Made by a program: the position numbers and the translations under genes. A stretch of 16,739 nt of DNA from JAYOFM01 sp038117225 (GTDB lineage: Bacteria > Pseudomonadota > Alphaproteobacteria > Rhodospirillales > Casp-alpha2): NCBI GenBank assembly GCA_038117225.1, contig JAYOFM010000088.1, positions 1 through 16,739 on the forward strand, in the 5' to 3' direction. Position 1 is the stretch's first letter; each line of letters opens with the position of its first letter. Positions 13,794 through 16,739 of the stretch are shown here, in pieces. The notes beneath the pieces are model-generated. The model was not told the origin of the DNA. It did not search any database and saw only the letters and a list, made by a program, of their open reading frames with translations.

Positions 13794-15409
13794 ACATTCG
13801 TTCGGCCATTGCGTATCTTGGGATTGCCATTGCCGCCAGTGGAATCTTCGTCGTGGTGCGGGCCATCGAACCCGACCGGCAGGCCCATGTGACGGCGTTC
13901 CTGGGCGAGGCGCGGCGGCTGGAAAATGGTCTCGGGCTCGACGTGCTGCGGGCGCGCCTCGGCCTGATCGGCCACTACGACGGACTGGCGCGCGCGCAGC
14001 GGCGCCTGCGCGCCATCGCGACGGGGCTCAAGCACGGACCGGACGCAATTTTCGGACTTGGCGATGCCGATATTGACGATGCCGTCACCGCGTACCAGCA
14101 CCACGCTGGTCGGCTCGAAACGTTGGTGGAGGATTTCAAGTCGGATAACGCCATCGCCTTCAACTCCGTCCACTACGTCCCCACCGTGGCCGCCGAGGCG
14201 CGCGCGGTCGCCACCCGGACCGGGGTGACACCGGCCTTTCTTCTGGTGATCGATGATGTGCACAGGACCGTGTTCGAATTCCGCGCCGAGGGCGGGCGGG
14301 CGGTTGGTTCCCGTCTGCGCCGGGCGATCGACCGGCTTGATCCAACCCTGGTTCCGACGTCGGTCGGCCTGGCCGAACCGGTGGCGCTGCTGCGCGCCCA
14401 CGCCTTGAATGTCTTGGACTATGGCTCCAACGCCGACCGCGCCGCGGCGGCCGTTGTCGCCCTAGTCAGCACCGACGCGGCGGGTCGGGCACTTACCGCG
14501 TACCAGGCTTTCGAGGGCCGGCGTTACGCCCGCGTGCAAACCGTGGCGGCGTCTCTGGCGGCGCTGTCGGTGGTGTTTCTCGGCTTGATCGCCATCGCCT
14601 TCGGCAATCTGCGGCAGGCCCGCTTGGCCCTGGGTACTGCCAACGACACGTTGGAAGACGAGGTCGCGGCGCGTACCCGCGAGTTGATGGCGGCGAAGAT
14701 CGAGGCCGAGCACGCCAACCAGGCAAAATCGGACTTCCTGTCCAACATGAGTCACGAACTGCGCACGCCGCTGAACGCCATCGTCGGCTTCGCGCAGTTG
14801 ATCAAAAATCCGCCGCCCGGGTCCGTCGACGTCGCGCGGTTGAGTGATTTTGCCGATCAGATATACAGTTCCGGAACGCATCTGGTCGGCATGGTCGACG
14901 AAATCCTCGATATCTCGCGCATCGAGGCCGGACGTCTGGAACTGCACAAGGCCGCCGTCAATATCGCCGAATTATTGCAGCAATGCGTTGAGATGCTGGC
15001 CGCGAAGGCGGCGGACGCCGATGTCCAGCTCGACCACGTGGTGGCGCCGGATCTGCCGCTGATCCAGGCCGATCCGCTGCGGGTGCGTCAGGTCATCCTC
15101 AACCTGGCGGGCAACGGGCTGAAGTTCACGCCGCCGGGCGGGCGCGTGACTGTCACGGCCGAACCGGACGGCGCGGAGGGCGTACGCCTAGTCATCGAGG
15201 ACACCGGACAGGGTATCGCCGACGAGGATCTGGAACGTGTCCAGCGGCCGTTCGAGCAGGTTCGCCGCAGCGCCTTCAATGCCGAAAACCCCGGCGTCGG
15301 CCTCGGCCTCGCCCTGTCGCGGAATCTGGTGGAACTGCACGGCGGCGAGCTGACGTTGGAGAGCCAATTGGGGACCGGGACCAAGGTGACGGTGCGGCTA
15401 CCAATCTGA
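13781..15409 (+). CDS. Membrane sensor histidine kinase with DAHL-like helical periplasmic domain
   Basis: The 542-residue protein has a transmembrane segment (about 7-27), a helical periplasmic region (about 30-253) with VLRARLGLIGHYDGL resembling the DAHL sensor domain, and a second transmembrane segment (about 254-275). A coiled-coil linker (about 277-317), HisKA with H325 (MSHELRTPLN) and an ATPase domain with N445 (N box), DTGQGI (474-479), RPFEQV and GVGLGL (506-511) follow. There is no receiver or Hpt domain. ATG 13781, with AGGG 9 bases upstream, overlaps the peroxidase gene by 13 bp; ATG 13790 would give an ATGA overlap but lacks a ribosome site. Coupling suggests that it senses the redox state or peroxide handled by the peroxidase. 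No response regulator is adjacent. DAHL assignment is from memory and moderate. Confidence 0.87.
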   Translation: MAAMNIRSAIAYLGIAIAASGIFVVVRAIEPDRQAHVTAFLGEARRLENGLGLDVLRARLGLIGHYDGLARAQRRLRAIATGLKHGPDAIFGLGDADIDDAVTAYQHHAGRLETLVEDFKSDNAIAFNSVHYVPTVAAEARAVATRTGVTPAFLLVIDDVHRTVFEFRAEGGRAVGSRLRRAIDRLDPTLVPTSVGLAEPVALLRAHALNVLDYGSNADRAAAAVVALVSTDAAGRALTAYQAFEGRRYARVQTVAASLAALSVVFLGLIAIAFGNLRQARLALGTANDTLEDEVAARTRELMAAKIEAEHANQAKSDFLSNMSHELRTPLNAIVGFAQLIKNPPPGSVDVARLSDFADQIYSSGTHLVGMVDEILDISRIEAGRLELHKAAVNIAELLQQCVEMLAAKAADADVQLDHVVAPDLPLIQADPLRVRQVILNLAGNGLKFTPPGGRVTVTAEPDGAEGVRLVIEDTGQGIADEDLERVQRPFEQVRRSAFNAENPGVGLGLALSRNLVELHGGELTLESQLGTGTKVTVRLPI

Positions 15410-15484
15410 TGACTGACGCGAGCGAAAGATTGCGCTACAACGGTCTCGCCCCGACAACCATAAGACCGCTCATAGGAACCGATC

Positions 15485-16441
15485 ATGACCCACAACATAG
15501 TTTTTCTCGACCGGGGCACCATCGCGCCATTCGTCGATCTCAGGCGTCCGGACTTCGATCACCAATGGACTGAATACGACGCCACCACGCCCGATCAGGT
15601 GGTCGAACGGCTGGCCGGCGCCACCATCGCCATCAACAATAAGGTGACGATCAGCGGGGACATGATCGCGCAACTGCCGGATCTGAAAATGATCGCCATC
15701 GCCGCCACCGGATATGACTGCATCGATATGGCGGCGTGTCGGGAACGGGGCATCGTGGTTTCCAACATTCGCGGCTACGCGGTCAACACGGTCCCCGAAC
15801 ATACCTTCGCCCTGATGCTGGCCCTGCGCCGCCAGATCATCGGTTACCGCGCCGACGTGCAGGCCGGTGAATGGATGAAGGCCGGTCAGTTCTGTTTCTT
15901 CAACCACCAGATCAAGGACCTCGCCGGCTCCCGGCTCGGCATCCTCGGTGAAGGGTCGATCGGCCAGAGTGTCGCCGCCATCGGCCGCGCCTTCGGCATG
16001 GAGCCGGTGTTCGCCGCGCACAAGGGCGTCAGTGGCTTGGGGCCGCTGTATACCCCGTGGGACGAGGTCATCGAAACTTCCGATGTGATCACCATGCACA
16101 GCCCGCTGATGCCGGCGACGCGCGGCATGATCGCGCTGCCTGAACTGAAGGCCATGAAGGACACGGCGATCCTGCTCAATACCGCGCGCGGCGGTCTGGC
16201 GGTGGAAGAAGACGTGGTCACCGCCATCGAACAGGGCATGATCGCCGGCGCCGGTTTCGACGTGGTGACCGTGGAGCCGATCCCCAAGGACCATCCGTTC
16301 ATGCGCATCATCGACCGGCCCAACTTCATCCTCACCCCGCACACCGCCTGGGCCTCTACCGAGGCCATGCAGACGCTGTCCGACCAAATGGTCGATAACA
16401 TGGCAAACTTCGTCGCCGGCAACCCGTCGAACGTGGTCTAG
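15485..16441 (+). CDS. D-2-hydroxyacid dehydrogenase, glycerate/hydroxypyruvate reductase type
   Basis: The 318-residue protein has the family layout: N-terminal substrate lobe with AATGYDCIDM (73-82), Rossmann motif GEGSIG (155-160), then catalytic R235 (NTARGG), E264 (VVTVEP) and H286 (TPHTAW). It resembles HprA-type glycerate dehydrogenases, which interconvert hydroxypyruvate and D-glycerate in serine-cycle or photorespiratory-type metabolism. The cofactor-recognition segment reads VFAAHKG rather than having an acidic residue at the end of beta-2, so NADP(H) use is possible. It starts 75 bp after the kinase stop, with AGGA about 7 bases before the ATG, and is probably a separate unit. Glyoxylate or other 2-oxoacids are alternative substrates. 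Confidence 0.87.
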   Translation: MTHNIVFLDRGTIAPFVDLRRPDFDHQWTEYDATTPDQVVERLAGATIAINNKVTISGDMIAQLPDLKMIAIAATGYDCIDMAACRERGIVVSNIRGYAVNTVPEHTFALMLALRRQIIGYRADVQAGEWMKAGQFCFFNHQIKDLAGSRLGILGEGSIGQSVAAIGRAFGMEPVFAAHKGVSGLGPLYTPWDEVIETSDVITMHSPLMPATRGMIALPELKAMKDTAILLNTARGGLAVEEDVVTAIEQGMIAGAGFDVVTVEPIPKDHPFMRIIDRPNFILTPHTAWASTEAMQTLSDQMVDNMANFVAGNPSNVV

Positions 16442-16507
16442 GGGAGACGTCGCGCCGCCCACGCGCCATCATTTTCGGCGCCGTTGAACGACAATCGAGG
16501 TTCCGTC

Positions 16508-16739
16508 ATGCAAAAGGAAGCTACCGAAACCGCGCCAACCATCGAGGCCCAATTGGATGCCGTCGCCGGCTGGGTCGATTTTGTCGTCGAGTTTCTGGTC
16601 GCCTACGGTTTCCAGCTTTTCGGCGCGTTGGTGTTTCTGGTCATCGGCCTCAAGGTGGCGAGCCTGATCAGCCGGCGTATCGGCCGCGCGCTGGAAGCCA
16701 AGAACGTCGATGTCACCCTGGCCCGCTTCATCGGCAACG
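16508..16739 (+). CDS. MscS-family mechanosensitive ion channel, N-terminal part, runs off the window
   Basis: The visible 77 residues begin MQKEATETAPTIEAQLD and continue into a hydrophobic segment (about 35-58, YGFQLFGALVFLVIGLKVASLI) followed by SRRIGRALEAKNVDVTLARFIGN. This matches the first transmembrane helix and the following loop of small MscS channels, which open under membrane tension to release solutes during osmotic downshock. GAGG (16497-16500) lies 7 bases before the ATG. The pore helix and cytoplasmic vestibule lie beyond the window, so the channel subtype cannot be judged. Confidence 0.82.
   Translation, partial: MQKEATETAPTIEAQLDAVAGWVDFVVEFLVAYGFQLFGALVFLVIGLKVASLISRRIGRALEAKNVDVTLARFIGN

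Noticed and set aside
15441..15468. CGGTCT/AGACCG inverted repeat between the kinase and the hydroxyacid dehydrogenase
   Set aside because: Only six bp with a 16-base loop; expected by chance in a window of this size, and no T-run follows.

Overview
The window looks like a scaffold of a GC-rich alphaproteobacterium, probably of the Rhodospirillales type. This rests on the strong C/G third-position bias, the alphaproteobacterial style of the GreB, OmpA, betaine-homocysteine methyltransferase and LpxR homologues, and a small membrane protein of a kind I associate with that order. It is a draft assembly: a run of exactly 100 N sits at 4603-4702, and the first 415 bases are an exact 180-bp tandem repeat that may be an assembly artefact. 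I see no tRNA, rRNA, CRISPR array, transposase, integrase or phage gene.

Left part (1-3414): the 3' part of a Bmt-type homocysteine methyltransferase gene carries the 180-bp repeat. A compact co-directional set follows: a stand-alone receiver-domain response regulator, a membrane-anchored eight-repeat WD40 protein and greB. Spacings are 4 bp and then an ATGA overlap, so the three are probably one operon. A perfect TATAAT lies in the loop of an inverted repeat just upstream of the first gene.

Catabolic part (3417-7811): a LacI-family regulator on the minus strand faces away from a HisD-like dehydrogenase, an SDR and a zinc alcohol dehydrogenase that are tightly packed on the plus strand. Set and order match hpsN-hpsO-hpsP of 2,3-dihydroxypropane-1-sulfonate (DHPS) catabolism. 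Between them lie a near-consensus sigma70 promoter (TTGACG, 17 bp, TATGAT) and a perfect 16-bp LacI-type palindrome that covers the predicted start of transcription. The N gap lies directly after this operator and before hpsN, so a transporter gene could be missing there.

Envelope part (7867-12638): a small three-helix membrane protein, an exported four-cysteine protein, an OmpA-type porin with a peptidoglycan-binding domain, a divergently transcribed LpxR-type lipid A deacylase, a MAPEG-family membrane protein and an alpha/beta hydrolase. A strong imperfect palindrome lies between ompA and lpxR.

Right part (12801-16739): a periplasmic di-heme cytochrome c peroxidase overlaps a membrane histidine kinase whose sensor region looks like the all-helical DAHL type, suggesting a coupled peroxide or redox sensing unit without its own response regulator. 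A D-2-hydroxyacid (glycerate/hydroxypyruvate) dehydrogenase follows, and the window ends inside an MscS-type channel gene.
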